DNA of 64,000 bases from JAJDTQ01 sp963422385. Lineage in GTDB: Bacteria; Desulfobacterota; Binatia; UBA9968; JAJDTQ01. Both the position numbers and the translations under genes were made by a program. The notes under the pieces are model-generated. The model was not told where the DNA came from. It saw nothing but the letters and a program-made list of their open reading frames with translations, and searched no databases. Of this stretch, positions 63,918 through 64,000 are shown piece after piece. The stretch spans positions 2,790,001 to 2,854,000 of the forward strand of contig OY729432.1 of assembly GCA_963422385.1 (NCBI GenBank). The letters are read 5' to 3'. Numbering within the stretch: the stretch's first letter is position 1; each line of letters starts with the position of its first letter.

Positions 63918-64000
63918 CATGTCGGCGCTCGAGAAGGGGATCAACAAGGCCTACGGTATCAAGGTCCGGCTGAAGACGACCCCCGGCACCGGTGCATCGA
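63918..64000 (+). CDS. Possible start of a binding-protein-like gene, cut by the window
   Basis: The stretch K-L-M-S-A-L-E-K-G-I-N-K-A-Y-G-I-K-V-R-L-K-T-T-P-G runs off the window edge. It resembles the first mature strand of an iron-type ABC substrate-binding protein. No signal peptide precedes it and the MFS stop is only 24 bases upstream, so the gene is probably 5'-truncated. Low certainty. Confidence 0.35.

Noticed and set aside
61989..63947. Minus-strand 652-codon frame opposite the MFS and methyltransferase genes
   Set aside because: The product is a His/Gln/Arg/Asp-rich antisense artefact. The plus-strand frames have clear transporter and methyltransferase motifs.

Overview
The window is GC-rich, gene-dense bacterial DNA, probably from an uncultured soil or marine lineage of the proteobacterial/Tectomicrobia/Binatota sort. 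That placement is inferred from gene content only: tripartite-tricarboxylate (TTT) receptors, UbiX/UbiD, several PF04909 amidohydrolases, gentisate-type cupins and an aerobic CO-dehydrogenase-type maturation cluster. I found no rRNA, tRNA, CRISPR array or integrase gene.

Layout. (1) 1-14168, first defence island: a VapBC remnant, a broken AAA ATPase, a type III restriction-modification locus with a HicBA toxin-antitoxin pair nested between res and mod, an AAA+ ATPase/subtilisin pair, and a UvrD-like helicase with a RelE-like N-terminus. (2) 14271-33373, metabolic block: glutathione S-transferase, alpha/beta hydrolase, CoxD/CoxE/XdhC maturation genes, an archaeal-type CTP-dependent riboflavin kinase domain, UbiX, two PPOX flavoproteins, amidohydrolases, a radical SAM maturase, a heme-oxygenase-fold oxidase, a carboxyltransferase, CinA, an M20 peptidase, an amidase, a VOC protein and an orphan Phd-type antitoxin. 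(3) 33501-48322, second defence island: a helicase-methylase-ATPase system of the Hma kind (SNF2 helicase with DUF3883, DUF1156 methylase, DUF499 ATPase). Other modules are embedded in it: an OLD-like ATPase plus a TOPRIM-like partner, a SIR2/Argonaute remnant, a zeta-like kinase, an AbiJ-like gene, and a DUF4258/YgiT pair. (4) 48739-64000, second metabolic block: a broken TTT receptor, an acetyltransferase, an amidohydrolase, a broken subtilisin autotransporter, an IS630 scar, then a minus-strand operon (UbiD, TTT receptor, two heme-oxygenase-fold oxidases, two gentisate-type cupins), a methyltransferase and an MFS transporter.

The most striking property is selective decay. In both defence islands most large genes carry one or a few discrete lesions (in-frame stops, usually at a conserved Gln, Trp or Cys, or 1-2 nt frameshifts), while flanking protein families still align end to end. 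The metabolic genes are almost all intact; the exceptions are one TTT receptor and the secreted protease. The defence DNA therefore looks recently and extensively disabled. I infer relaxed selection, but assembly error has to be excluded with reads.

A second theme is flavin and decarboxylation chemistry. A DUF120 riboflavin kinase (FMN) sits beside UbiX (prenylated FMN), and UbiD (which uses that cofactor) lies 40 kb away in an operon with ring-cleaving-type cupins and predicted diiron oxidases. A third is a roughly 100-bp palindromic repeat dispersed through the metabolic blocks, which supplies stop codons, C-terminal residues and once a ribosome binding site to its host genes.
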